From: Pinirhizobacter soli
GTDB taxonomy: Bacteria; Pseudomonadota; Gammaproteobacteria; Xanthomonadales; Rhodanobacteraceae
Reading direction: 5' to 3'
NCBI RefSeq assembly: GCF_015905305.1
Contig: NZ_JADZLQ010000001.1
Coordinates: 1,636,599-1,700,598 of the forward strand
DNA: 64,000 bases
Below the pieces are notes generated by a model. That model was not told the origin of the DNA. It worked only from the letters and a program-made list of their open reading frames with translations, and did not search any database. A program made the position numbers and the translations under genes. Positions within the stretch are counted from its first letter, which is position 1. The number at the start of each line of letters is the position of its first letter. Below, in pieces: positions 29,918-38,332 of this stretch.

Positions 29918-30292
29918 ATGGCTACCCGCCGCCGCCTTACTGGCGACCACTTCGAAGCACTGGCCTGCCGCATGCTTGAAGGGCACGGGCTGACGTGCGT
30001 GGCGCGCAACTACCTTACGCGCGATGGCGAAGTGGACCTGATCATGCGTGACGGCCGCGAGCTGGTTTTCGTGGAAGTGCGCTATCGCGCCAGCAACCGT
30101 TTCGGCGGCGCCGCGGCATCGATTACACCAGCCAAGCGGCAGCGCATCGTGCGCGCCGCGCGCCACTTCCTGGCAACCGGGCGCGGCTACGGCGGCGCTG
30201 CCTGTCGCTTCGACGTGGTTACCTACGATGGCGATGTCAACGAACCGACATCACATTGGCATCGCGCGGCGTTCGAAGTAGAGCAAAGATAG
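29918..30292 (+). CDS. yraN: YraN-family (UPF0102) endonuclease-like protein
   Basis: A 124-residue protein of the UPF0102 family, which has a Holliday-junction-resolvase-like nuclease fold; its physiological role is not established. The ATG at 29918 follows GAGGGAA and is preferred over the open frame to 29879. Conserved segments are GDHFEALACRMLEGHG, the nuclease-core GEVDLIMRDG and VFVEVRYR (Asp, then ExK-like ExR), and RFDVV near the end. It is the usual partner of lpoA. Confidence 0.9.
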   Translation: MATRRRLTGDHFEALACRMLEGHGLTCVARNYLTRDGEVDLIMRDGRELVFVEVRYRASNRFGGAAASITPAKRQRIVRAARHFLATGRGYGGAACRFDVVTYDGDVNEPTSHWHRAAFEVEQR

Positions 30293-30370
30293 TCAAAAAA
30301 CTTTTTATTCTTATCGTAGAAAGCAGCTGACGCTTTCATGTTTCGCGCAAATGTGGCCCTTACGCCAACT

Positions 30371-30460
30371 ATTCTGACAATTCAGAATTTTCGTATGTCG
30401 ATGAGCAAGTCGACTCCCTAAGGTCCGCCTCTCGTCTGTCAGTACGGCACTACATGCCGT
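30371..30460. promoter_or_regulatory. AT-rich autotransporter leader with two palindromes
   Basis: The 200 bases between yraN and the autotransporter gene are AT-rich. They contain two inverted repeats: ATTCTGA-CAAT-TCAGAAT (30371-30388) and ACGGCA-CTACA-TGCCGT (30444-30460). These may be regulator sites, or the second a leader hairpin. No confident promoter could be assigned. Confidence 0.35.
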
Positions 30461-30495
30461 CAGTGCACAGCCAGGCAAAACCAAGGGACGTCATC

Positions 30496-33354
30496 ATGAG
30501 CAAACATCTAGACCGTGTGGCCGGGGGCCGCACGCCGTGTCATCGCATGCGCCATCCGCATCTCGCCTGCGCCATCGCCATCGCGCTACTGGCCAGCCCC
30601 GGTGTTGCAGGAGCCCGCGAATTGATACCACCCACGGGGAACCTGGTGGTCGATGGCGGCTCGCAAACGGGTACGCCCGGCTTCCACTACATCACCCAGT
30701 TGGACGGCTCGACCAACCCGGCGTCAACCGGCTATGGGTTGTACGTGCTCAATGGCGGTCGCCTCACGACGTCGAATATCTCGATCACCACGCAGGGCCA
30801 CGCGGCCCACGCGGCCGTCGCCCATGCCAATTCCCTGATTGTGCTGGGCGGCAGCGGCGTTATCCGCACGCTGGGGGACGATGCCGCCGGGCTTTGGGTC
30901 GGTGGTGCCGACGCCATCATCCTGGCGCCTTCGTACGGGATCGTTACCGAAGGCAGCCAAGCCCACGGCGTGGTCGTACGCGACGGTGGCCAGGTGAACT
31001 TCGACATCGGGTCGATCGTCACACTGGGCACGGGCAGCACGGGCGTCAGTGCCGAGCACGCTTCCACTACCGTCGTCGCCAGCACGATCACCACATCAGG
31101 CAATGGTAGCCACGGCGCTGTTGCCGGCACCGACGGACGCATCGAATTGACGAGCGACACGATCCGGACTTCCGGCACCCAGGCCAGGGGTGCGTGGGCC
31201 GACGGTGGGGAACTGCAGATCAACAACAATAGCGTCACTACCACCGGCAACCAGGCACATGGCATATCGGCAACGGGTGAAGGCGCCAGCGTCACCATGA
31301 GCGATAGTTCGATCAACACCCGTGGCGACGGCGCGGCCGCCGTGCACGTGGGCGACGGCGGGCTGGTGGAATCGACCCGTTCGACCATGCACGCCTTCAA
31401 CCATGCGGCGCTCACCGTCGAGGGCGATGGACGCTGGCGCATGCTCGACAGCAGTTCGGCACTTGGTGACGGCCGGCTGGCCTTGCTGGTGGGTGATGCC
31501 AGTTCGGCCGATATCTTCTTCGACCGCAGCATCGGCCACGGCGACATCGTTCGCTCGTCGGGCACCACCCGCAACGTCGAGGTGGCGCTTGCCAACGGAA
31601 GCTACTGGGCGGGCAGCACCGATATCGTCCGCGACATGTCGGTGGCGTCGGCAAGTTCCTGGTGGCTGGGCCGTGACTCAAGCGTGGGGCGCCTGGATCT
31701 CTCCGAAGGATTCGTCTACCTGCCCGGCTACGGCTACGACACCCCTGGCGCCCTGCGTATCGAGGGTGACCTGACAGGATCCGGTGGCACGGTGGCATTG
31801 CAGACACACCTGGATGAGGGCGGCGCAATCGCCAGACAACACACCGACCGGCTGCTGGTAGAAGGCAATGTCGGCACGACGGGCGTGACATCGCTGCACA
31901 TCCGATCGATCGGGCCCGGTGCACTTACCGACAGCAATCACAACGGCATTGTCGAGCCCCACGAGGGTATCTCGATCGTGCAGGTGGGCGGCCATTCGCG
32001 TGCGGATGCCTTCGCGCTTCGCGGTGGTTACGTCGCCGCAGGGCCGTGGCAATACAAGCTGTACGCCTTCGGACCCGGACGCACCGATGCCAGCCAGAAC
32101 CTGCTTGATGGTGGCACGCTGAATTGGGATTACCGGCTGGCCAATGCCTATGTTTGCGTTGTCGATTGTGATGATGGCGGTCCGGATGGTCCCGACGGTC
32201 CGGATGGTCCGGGCGGTCCGGATGGTCCGGATGGTCCGGATGGTCCGGATGGTCCGGATGGTCCGGGCGGTCCCGATGGTCCCGATGGTCCCGATGGTCC
32301 GGGCGGTCCGGGCGGCCCCGATGGACCCGATGGACCCGATGGACCGGGCGGCAGCATCATTCCCGAAGGCGGTGGCCGACCGCTCATCCCCGAGGGCAGC
32401 CGCCCCATAGTCGTCCCGCAGGTGCCCTCTTACCTTGCCGCCCATACAGCGTTGTTCGCCTATGGACTTGGCGCCATCGACGGTCTCCACGACCGCCTCG
32501 GCGAGATCCGCAACAACCCCGCCGCCACGCGGGGCGAGGTATTCGCACGCCAGACAGGCAGCCGGCAACACTATGCGTCGGACGTGGCGCCAATGGATTT
32601 CGGCTTCGGTTTTCGTCAGTCGACGCAGATGCTTCAGGTCGGTGGAAGCATCGTAAATCTGACAGATCAGGCCGACAGCCTGCGCGCCGGATGGGCGCTC
32701 GACCGGGGCACGACCACCGTCACGCCACGCGCACCGGATGGTGTCAGCCAGACACGCTATAGCGCCCAAGGATTCTCCGCGTGGCTCACCTGGCAACACC
32801 ACGATGGCTGGTATGTCGATGCCGTGGTCGGGGCGCAACGTTATCGGGGTGCCGTGGACACGGATCTGCGCGGTCGCGATGTCGCGCGGCTGCGCGCCAA
32901 TGGCCGCCTGTTGTCCGTGGAGACGGGTTATCCGTTCAGCCTGGGCGCGCACTGGTCGCTTGAGCCGCAGATGCAGGTGAGCTGGCAGACACTTACCTTC
33001 CAACCACTGCGCGACAAGGACAATGTCGTGGCTGCGCTCAGCGATGCGCAGCAACTGACCACCCGCCTGGGCGCGCGGCTGCGGCGCACCACCCATGGCC
33101 GGTTGATCCCGTACGCCCGCGTGGATGTCGTCAGCAGCACCGGAGGTCGCGGCCATGCGGTATTTGACACACCGGGCGATGACGTGACCCTAGCCGGCGG
33201 CCGCGCCGGACGGCAGTTGCGCGTGGGCGCAGGGCTGGCGGCCAACCCCAGGGCTAACGTGCAGCTCTACGGCGAGGGTACCTGGCGTACTGCGATCGGC
33301 AGCCACGGGTTCCGTGGCTGGGCAGGCAATCTGGGCGTACGGCTGTCGTTCTAG
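30496..33354 (+). CDS. Classical (type Va) autotransporter with collagen-like linker
   Basis: A 952-residue protein starting at the ATG at 30496, with AAGGGA upstream. It has a signal peptide with a basic, extended N-region (about residues 1-40, core [16 protein letters not shown]). The passenger is a long beta-helix-like, Ser/Thr/Gly-rich region (about 45-560) of pertactin/AIDA character, with recurring TTxGxQAHG-type turns. Then 19 uninterrupted Gly-Pro-Asp/Gly triplets follow (bases 32179-32352). The C-terminal beta-barrel begins near [14 protein letters not shown] and ends with the aromatic residue LGVRLSF. The passenger has no protease triad, so adhesion or biofilm function is the likely inference. 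Its stop is 8 bases from the convergent rhtC stop. Confidence 0.9.
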   Translation: MSKHLDRVAGGRTPCHRMRHPHLACAIAIALLASPGVAGARELIPPTGNLVVDGGSQTGTPGFHYITQLDGSTNPASTGYGLYVLNGGRLTTSNISITTQGHAAHAAVAHANSLIVLGGSGVIRTLGDDAAGLWVGGADAIILAPSYGIVTEGSQAHGVVVRDGGQVNFDIGSIVTLGTGSTGVSAEHASTTVVASTITTSGNGSHGAVAGTDGRIELTSDTIRTSGTQARGAWADGGELQINNNSVTTTGNQAHGISATGEGASVTMSDSSINTRGDGAAAVHVGDGGLVESTRSTMHAFNHAALTVEGDGRWRMLDSSSALGDGRLALLVGDASSADIFFDRSIGHGDIVRSSGTTRNVEVALANGSYWAGSTDIVRDMSVASASSWWLGRDSSVGRLDLSEGFVYLPGYGYDTPGALRIEGDLTGSGGTVALQTHLDEGGAIARQHTDRLLVEGNVGTTGVTSLHIRSIGPGALTDSNHNGIVEPHEGISIVQVGGHSRADAFALRGGYVAAGPWQYKLYAFGPGRTDASQNLLDGGTLNWDYRLANAYVCVVDCDDGGPDGPDGPDGPGGPDGPDGPDGPDGPDGPGGPDGPDGPDGPGGPGGPDGPDGPDGPGGSIIPEGGGRPLIPEGSRPIVVPQVPSYLAAHTALFAYGLGAIDGLHDRLGEIRNNPAATRGEVFARQTGSRQHYASDVAPMDFGFGFRQSTQMLQVGGSIVNLTDQADSLRAGWALDRGTTTVTPRAPDGVSQTRYSAQGFSAWLTWQHHDGWYVDAVVGAQRYRGAVDTDLRGRDVARLRANGRLLSVETGYPFSLGAHWSLEPQMQVSWQTLTFQPLRDKDNVVAALSDAQQLTTRLGARLRRTTHGRLIPYARVDVVSSTGGRGHAVFDTPGDDVTLAGGRAGRQLRVGAGLAANPRANVQLYGEGTWRTAIGSHGFRGWAGNLGVRLSF
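32179..32352 (+). repeat. In-frame 9-bp tandem repeat encoding Gly-Pro-Asp triplets
   Basis: Nineteen consecutive GPD/GPG codon triplets plus one Gly. The DNA falls into blocks with different synonymous codons (GGTCCGGAT, then GGTCCCGAT, then GGACCCGAT), which suggests separate rounds of duplication. Copy number is likely to vary between strains. Confidence 0.95.
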
Positions 33355-33362
33355 CCTTAAGC

Positions 33363-33992
33363 TCAGGTCAGTCGGCGGTCGAACACCAAGGTCAGGCCGA
33401 ACGCAATGAAGACGGCGCCGGCGGCGCCGTCAATCCATCGCCGCGCGCGCAGGTAGCCGCGTCGGACGGCCGGCAAGCTGAAAATCGCCGCCACTACGGC
33501 AAACCAAACGAAGGTCTCGACCGAGACCAGCACCAGCAGGCCCCAGCGCGTTCCGGCGCTGGCGCCACTGCCCACCAGGGCCGAAAAGATGCTGGCGAAA
33601 TACACCGCCGCCTTGGGATTGGCCAGATTGGTCAACAGGCCACGGCGCAGCGCCGCCATCGCGTTGGATTCAAGCTCTACCGCCTGCGCCGGCCGAGTGG
33701 GCCCAAACGCGCCGCGCAGCATCTGCACGCCCATCCAGCACAAGTAAAGGCCACCAGCAACAGCAAGTAACCGCCCCAGCCACGCTAGACGATGCAACAG
33801 GATCTGCAAGCCAAGCAGGGCCAGGGTCGCCCAGACCACCACGCCAAGCGCAATGCCGGCGACACCAGCCATGGCATCACGTCGTGAGCGGCTGATCGCC
33901 ATCTGGGAGACGAAGAAGAAATCGGGGCCGGGGCTCATCAGCGCCAGCAGCTGGACAAGGGCAATGGTCAGGAACAGGGTCATGGACGCCAT
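33363..33992 (-). CDS. rhtC: LysE/RhtB-family exporter, RhtC type
   Basis: A six-helix amino-acid exporter. The ATG at 33992 gives 209 residues (an ATG three codons later is an alternative; the open frame to 34115 is unsupported). The sequence LVQLLALMSPGPDFFFVSQ, then WMGVQMLRGAF, LLTNLANPKAAVYF and RRGYLRARRWIDG, follows E. coli RhtC (threonine export) closely along its whole length. Substrate is inferred from that similarity. It is divergent from the nucleoside transporter gene. Confidence 0.88.
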   Translation of the reverse strand: MASMTLFLTIALVQLLALMSPGPDFFFVSQMAISRSRRDAMAGVAGIALGVVVWATLALLGLQILLHRLAWLGRLLAVAGGLYLCWMGVQMLRGAFGPTRPAQAVELESNAMAALRRGLLTNLANPKAAVYFASIFSALVGSGASAGTRWGLLVLVSVETFVWFAVVAAIFSLPAVRRGYLRARRWIDGAAGAVFIAFGLTLVFDRRLT

Positions 33993-34102
33993 GATAGGCG
34001 GTCCCGGCGTGCCGCGCCGCGCCTTGCTCCCGGACACCGCGTCCTCTAACCTGCCGGTTTTTATGCATGGTGCCGGGATCGTTCCCGCCACGGGGAATCT
34101 CG

Positions 34103-35407
34103 ATGCTCGAAGCACTCGGCCACGTCGGTTTTGGCCTGTTCGGACTTGCCGTACTGGTCCTGATCGCCTTTACCTTCTCCAACAACAAGCGTCAGGTCGA
34201 CTGGAAACTGGTCGTGACTGGCGTGGCGTTGCAGGTGGCTTTCGCCTTCGTGGTGTTGAAGGTGCCGGCGGGCCGCATCGTCTTCGACGCCATCGCCACC
34301 GGTTTCGTGCGCCTGCTTGACTATGTCGAGGTGGGCTCGCGCTTCATCTTCGGATCCTTGCTGGACACGCAGAAGTTCGGCGTGATCTTCGCGGTGAAGG
34401 TACTGCCCACCATCATCTTCTTCGCAGCCCTCACCGGCGTGCTGTATCACATCGGCGTGATGCAGCAGATCGTCAAGGGCATGGCGTGGCTGATCACCAA
34501 GGTGATGCGCGTGTCGGGCGCCGAAACCACCAGCGTCTGCGCCAGCGTGTTCATCGGCCAGACCGAGGCCCCGCTGACCATCAAGCCCTACATCGAGCGC
34601 ATGACCCAGGCCGAGCTCATGACGGTGATGATCGGCGGCATGGCGCACATCGCGGGTTCCGTGATGGCGGCCTATGTGTCCATGCTCGGTGGCGACGACC
34701 CGGTGCAGAAGGTGTTCTATGCCAAGCACCTGCTGGCGGCGTCGGTCATGGCGGCGCCGGCGACGATGGTGCTGGCCAAGATCCTGGTGCCCGAGACCCA
34801 GGAACCGCTCACCCGCGGCACCGTACGCATGGAAGTGGAGAAGACCACCGCGAACATCATCGACGCTGCCGCCAACGGCGCGGGCGATGGCCTGAAACTG
34901 GCGATGAACGTCGGCGCCATGTTGCTGGCCTTCATCGCGCTGATCGCCCTGGTCAATGCGCCCATCCAGTGGGTCGGCACCCTCGGCGGTGACGGCAGCA
35001 TCAACCACTGGCTCACCGTGCAGGCAGGCCACCCGGTGGCCTTGAGCCTTGAGACGATCTTCGGCTGGGTGCTCTCGCCCGTGGCGTGGCTGATCGGCGT
35101 GCCCTGGCGCGACGCAAACCTCGTGGGCAGCTTCATCGGCCAGAAAGTGGTGATCAACGAGTTCGTGGCCTATGCGGACCTTGCCGGCCACCTGGACCAA
35201 CTGCTGCCGCAAAGCCGGCTGATCGCCACCTACGCCCTGTGCGGTTTCGCCAACTTCTCCTCCATTGCCATCCAGATCGGCGGCATCGGCGGCCTGGCGC
35301 CAGGCCGCCGTGGCGACCTTGCCCGGCTGGGCTTGCGCGCGGTCCTGGGTGGGTCGATCGCGACCTTCATGACGGCGACTATCGCCGGTGTACTTGAAGG
35401 ACTCTGA
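34103..35407 (+). CDS. nupC: Concentrative nucleoside transporter (NupC/CNT family)
   Basis: An ion-coupled nucleoside importer of the inner membrane. I chose the ATG at 34103, which has GGGGAA upstream, giving 434 residues. Repeated membrane helices are evident, with the CNT signatures FIGQTEAPLTIKPYI (substrate/ion site on the first hairpin), WLIGVPWRDANLVGSF and GEKxxxNEF-like GQKVVINEFVAYADL, and CGFANFSSIAIQIGG. It is slightly longer than E. coli NupC (400). It stands alone and is divergent from rhtC. Confidence 0.88.
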   Translation: MLEALGHVGFGLFGLAVLVLIAFTFSNNKRQVDWKLVVTGVALQVAFAFVVLKVPAGRIVFDAIATGFVRLLDYVEVGSRFIFGSLLDTQKFGVIFAVKVLPTIIFFAALTGVLYHIGVMQQIVKGMAWLITKVMRVSGAETTSVCASVFIGQTEAPLTIKPYIERMTQAELMTVMIGGMAHIAGSVMAAYVSMLGGDDPVQKVFYAKHLLAASVMAAPATMVLAKILVPETQEPLTRGTVRMEVEKTTANIIDAAANGAGDGLKLAMNVGAMLLAFIALIALVNAPIQWVGTLGGDGSINHWLTVQAGHPVALSLETIFGWVLSPVAWLIGVPWRDANLVGSFIGQKVVINEFVAYADLAGHLDQLLPQSRLIATYALCGFANFSSIAIQIGGIGGLAPGRRGDLARLGLRAVLGGSIATFMTATIAGVLEGL

Positions 35408-35482
35408 GCAAACGTTCTGACCGTATCGTGGATTTAATCTGATATCGCGACGGGTGACGCCGGGTTAACGTCACGGCGCGAT

Positions 35483-35499
35483 CCGGACATGATGTCCGG
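35483..35499. promoter_or_regulatory. Perfect 17-base palindrome upstream of the 35523 gene
   Basis: CCGGACAT-G-ATGTCCGG lies 23 bases before the ATG. The sequence is self-complementary in DNA (operator-like), and in RNA would form a hairpin with a 5-base loop just before the AAGGAG ribosome-binding site. A second repeat GTGACG-N9-CGTCAC lies at about 35454-35474. Confidence 0.5.
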
Positions 35500-35522
35500 C
35501 GCTTCGCAACAAGGAGCGTTAC

Positions 35523-36315
35523 ATGTTAAACGCAAGCGAGGCGACCCCCGCTTTGCCATCTAGCCCCGTGCCTGTTGCCAGCAACAGCCCGACCACCAGC
35601 GTCGTCGCTGCGACGCTCAACAGCACCTGCAATACCCCTACGCGATCAACCCGCGAGGCAGCTGTCAGGGAGCTGGCCGATGTCATCCGCATGGCCCACC
35701 ACGGCTACGACGATAACGCCGCCCTCATCAAGGGTTGGGACGACGAGTCGTGGGACCTCGACTCCGATCACCTGGCACGCGATAAACGTCGACTCGCCCA
35801 GGCGCAGTCTGGCATCGACCCCGGCAGATCGAGCCCGAGCGGTATCGCAAGTGCGGCCATTCTCAGGCTGGTCGAGGAAGGCTACGAATGCCGATCGTGC
35901 GTTGCCAAACGCAGTGGAGGGCGGCGGGGAACTCACCACCCAGAACGATGCGGTGATGCTGCCGCCTGGCAGCAGCTTCGATCAGCGTAGCGGCCGGGCG
36001 GAGGTACCTGTGGTCGCTCAGGGAAGGGACGCCGTGCTCTCCATTCCGCTCCGCCGGAACCGCCCCGTGGTCGTCCAGGTGGTGACGCCACCGTTGGCTG
36101 CCATCGGAACGCCCCGGCGGCCTGACACCCGGGCGTTGCTTGTCAACATCAACAATCGACCGCCAGGCGTCGCCATAACAGTCAGAAGCAACGGGCACAC
36201 CGGCCGCCTCGCCGTACCGCACCAGCCGGGCGAGCCCGTGCGGCTCAACTACGGCAATGGCAGGGTCGTCAGCTATACGCAGCCAGGCAGGGCACTGGCG
36301 CGTAACGATCACTGA
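35523..36315 (+). pseudogene. Unrecognised gene interrupted by an apparent +1 frameshift
   Basis: The ATG at 35523 has a strong AAGGAG seven bases upstream and opens a plausible reading (Ser/Pro/Thr-rich N-terminus, then ELADVIRMAHHGYDD and ILRLVEEGYE). This frame ends at 35990 with an arginine- and histidine-rich nonsense-like tail. From about 35901 the +1 frame reads as ordinary protein to the stop at 36315 (ADRALPNAVEGGGELTTQ, then VPVVAQGRDAVLSIPL, VRLNYGNGRVVSYTQPG). Removing one base near 35899-35905 joins them into about 263 residues. The C-terminal part looks strand-rich. I do not recognise the family. It could be a true pseudogene, a sequencing error, or two products (an internal ATG exists at 35956). 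Confidence 0.6.
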
Positions 36316-36332
36316 GTTCGTTCGTGGCGGGG

Positions 36333-37004
36333 TCAGGTGGCGCGAGGCTGCCTGGCCTCGCGGCCCGAGGGTGGGTCGACAAGTTGCATGAGCGGGCGCA
36401 TCGCGGCGGGCAAGGCGTTCAACCTGCCAACGAGCACGAATTCCGCCCAAAGCGGTGCAACCTCGCGGGTTAATGCATCCAGTACCACCCGCTGTCGTTG
36501 CGGATCGTCGCTGGCGCTGATGACATCGGCGCATCGGTCGACCACCGCCGTTACCGCCAGCCGTCGCAAGCTGAGCGATGCCGGTGTGGCTGCTCGCCTT
36601 GCCTCGTCTGCGGCATCACGCAGCACTGCGCCGATCACCGCGCCGCCGGTACCGGCATATCGGCGTTCCCAAGCAACAGCCATTCTCACGAACCTGACGG
36701 CGTCGTCCTTCTCGTATTCGTTCTCAGGTCGGGGAGGCAACTCGCCTGCATGAAAGGCCTCTGCATTTGCCATCATCCCGAGCGCATCGCGGCACGACGG
36801 GTCACCGAGCTTCGCCGTGAGCGCCGCGATCTTTCGCGGATGCACGGACGCTACGTCGTGGTCGCGCTGCCACCTGGACACCGGACCATTGGCACTCACC
36901 GGACCGATGGTCTTCAATTGGGCGGTGATACCAATCCGGCATGCAATCGCTGTGTGGAACCCCGGACTAGAGCGATCCGCGTACACCAGGGAGGTAAGGC
37001 TCAT
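36333..37004 (-). CDS. Unrecognised helical protein, 223 residues
   Basis: I do not recognise this family. It converges with the 35523 gene, with 17 bases between the stops. The ATG at 37004 has GGAG about 10 bases upstream. The sequence has no signal peptide or membrane helix and looks alpha-helical from about residue 55, with repeats of small charged helices (RDAADEARRAATPASLSLRR, VVDRCADVISASDDPQR). Residue composition differs from the conserved neighbours. Start and reality are less certain than for known families, but competing frames are worse. Confidence 0.55.
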   Translation of the reverse strand: MSLTSLVYADRSSPGFHTAIACRIGITAQLKTIGPVSANGPVSRWQRDHDVASVHPRKIAALTAKLGDPSCRDALGMMANAEAFHAGELPPRPENEYEKDDAVRFVRMAVAWERRYAGTGGAVIGAVLRDAADEARRAATPASLSLRRLAVTAVVDRCADVISASDDPQRQRVVLDALTREVAPLWAEFVLVGRLNALPAAMRPLMQLVDPPSGREARQPRAT

Positions 37005-37106
37005 GTGTTTGGAACTCCGATGGGCGCATCACCCTAACGTGTTCATACAGCGACGTTTTGCGCAATTCAGCCTTTGATCGCAAGAAACTGCGGCGAAACC
37101 TCGCCG

Positions 37107-37135
37107 TTGCCATGAGAATGATTCTCACCTAGCAT
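37107..37135 (+). promoter_or_regulatory. Promoter of the PepSY gene
   Basis: TTGCCA (37107-37112) and TAGCAT (37130-37135) are separated by exactly 17 bases, and the spacer is occupied by a Fur-like palindrome. The start codon is about 62 bases downstream of the expected start site. Confidence 0.6.
37113..37127. promoter_or_regulatory. Fur box
   Basis: TGAGAATGATTCTCA is a perfect 7-1-7 palindrome matching the core of the Fur consensus (GAATGATTC-type). It fills the spacer between the -35 and -10 elements, so bound Fur would block RNA polymerase. The downstream PepSY membrane protein is therefore probably iron-repressed. Confidence 0.8.
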
Positions 37136-37203
37136 GCGGACAGTCGCCTTCGCCGATTCGCCCGCATGACTTCTTCCCTTCTTCGCCCTTCCGGTCCGAG
37201 CGC

Positions 37204-38292
37204 ATGACCGGGCCCCGCCGCGCCCGTTCGCTGCTCAAGACCATCCATCTATGGATTGGCCTGAGCCTTGGTGTCGTGCTTTCCCTGGTGACCCTGGCCG
37301 GGGCCACCTTGTTGTGGGAAGACCCCATCGTTGAGGCAACCCACCACGAACTGGTGGACCGCCCGCTGCCGCCGCCTGCCCAGCAGGCCACGGCACTGGG
37401 CCGGCTGCTGGCGCTGCCGCAGGGCCAGGGACTGCGCGGGATATCCCTGCCGTCGGACGACATGCCGGTGTTCGAGGCCACGGCACGCGGCGGCGACAAG
37501 CTCTACTTCGACGCCGGGACGGGGCAATACCTGGAGACACGCCACGCCTCGAGCGACTTCATGCTGCTGGTGATGGGATGGCACACCAAACTGCTATCGG
37601 GCGAAGTGGGTGAAACGATCCTGGGCATCGTGGCCATCGCGGGCCTGGTGATGCTGATCTCCGGTACCTGGCTGTATTGGCCCGGCCGCCGGCGCGTGAT
37701 TTCGCACCTGAAGCCGCACGCCCGGCCACCCATCCTGCGCTGGGCCAGCTGGCACCGCATGGTCGGTTTTTCAGCCCTGCCCCTGCTGCTGGTGATGATC
37801 GGCACCGGCACCACCATGGCTTACCGTGGCGCGGTGCGAAATGGACTGGTTGCCGTCTTCCACGACGCCAAGCCCACCAAGCCGCCGGCCGTGGGTACGG
37901 CCACCGGCCCGATCAACTGGCCGGCCGTCTTTACCGCCGCGCGTGCCGCAGCGCCGGAGGCGGAATTCAGCCGCGTCATGCTTCCCAATAAACCCGGCAT
38001 GCCGATCACCCTTCGCATTCGCCAGCCCGGCGAGTGGCATCCGGAGGGCCGCAGCAGCCTGTGGATCGATCCGGTCACCGCCCAGGTGGTGGCAAGCGAC
38101 GACGCCCGCAACGCCGGACAAGGCGCCCGCATCAACAACGCGCTCTATCCGATCCACACCGCCGCCGTGGGTGGCATGGCCTGGCGCATCGTCGCCACGC
38201 TCACCGGCCTGATGCCCAGCTTCCTGCTGGTGACGGGCTTCCTTTTTTGGCGCGCACGCCGGCGTCGCCCACCCGGCCGCAAACCGGCATAA
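37204..38292 (+). CDS. PepSY-associated transmembrane protein, iron-regulated reductase-like
   Basis: A 362-residue inner-membrane protein of the PepSY-TM family. It shows an N-terminal helix with a conserved histidine (LLKTIHLWIGLSLGVVLSL), a periplasmic PepSY-like segment, two central helices (MGWHTKLLSGEVGETILGIV, then WASWHRMVGFSALPLLL) with histidines able to bind haem, and a C-terminal helix. Such proteins are often encoded with siderophore receptors and are thought to act as cytoplasmic-membrane ferric-siderophore reductases. The Fur box in its promoter supports this role. No receptor gene is adjacent. It probably shares a transcript with the next gene, 40 bases downstream. Confidence 0.85.
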   Translation: MTGPRRARSLLKTIHLWIGLSLGVVLSLVTLAGATLLWEDPIVEATHHELVDRPLPPPAQQATALGRLLALPQGQGLRGISLPSDDMPVFEATARGGDKLYFDAGTGQYLETRHASSDFMLLVMGWHTKLLSGEVGETILGIVAIAGLVMLISGTWLYWPGRRRVISHLKPHARPPILRWASWHRMVGFSALPLLLVMIGTGTTMAYRGAVRNGLVAVFHDAKPTKPPAVGTATGPINWPAVFTAARAAAPEAEFSRVMLPNKPGMPITLRIRQPGEWHPEGRSSLWIDPVTAQVVASDDARNAGQGARINNALYPIHTAAVGGMAWRIVATLTGLMPSFLLVTGFLFWRARRRRPPGRKPA

Positions 38293-38332
38293 GCTCGCCT
38301 GGCGGCAAGTGTGCCGCAAAGGGGGCAAGTAC

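Noticed and set aside
32179-32352. Regular short repeats considered as a CRISPR array
   Set aside because: No spacers; the repeat unit is 9 bases, in frame, and codes for Gly-Pro-Asp.
31678-33156. Open frame of 492 codons antisense to the autotransporter, with repeated Ile-Arg-Thr
   Set aside because: The repeat is only the reverse reading of the Gly-Pro-Asp codons. No start context or family features.
35575-35900. Upstream part of the second frame in the 35523 gene as an independent gene start
   Set aside because: This part is Arg/Ser/Pro-rich without a ribosome-binding site and looks like a shadow; only the part after about 35901 reads as protein.
36333-36534. Minus-strand open frame 35863-36534 across the frameshifted gene
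   Set aside because: Arg/Pro-rich shadow opposite the better-supported plus-strand reading; the 36333-37004 minus frame is preferred where they overlap.
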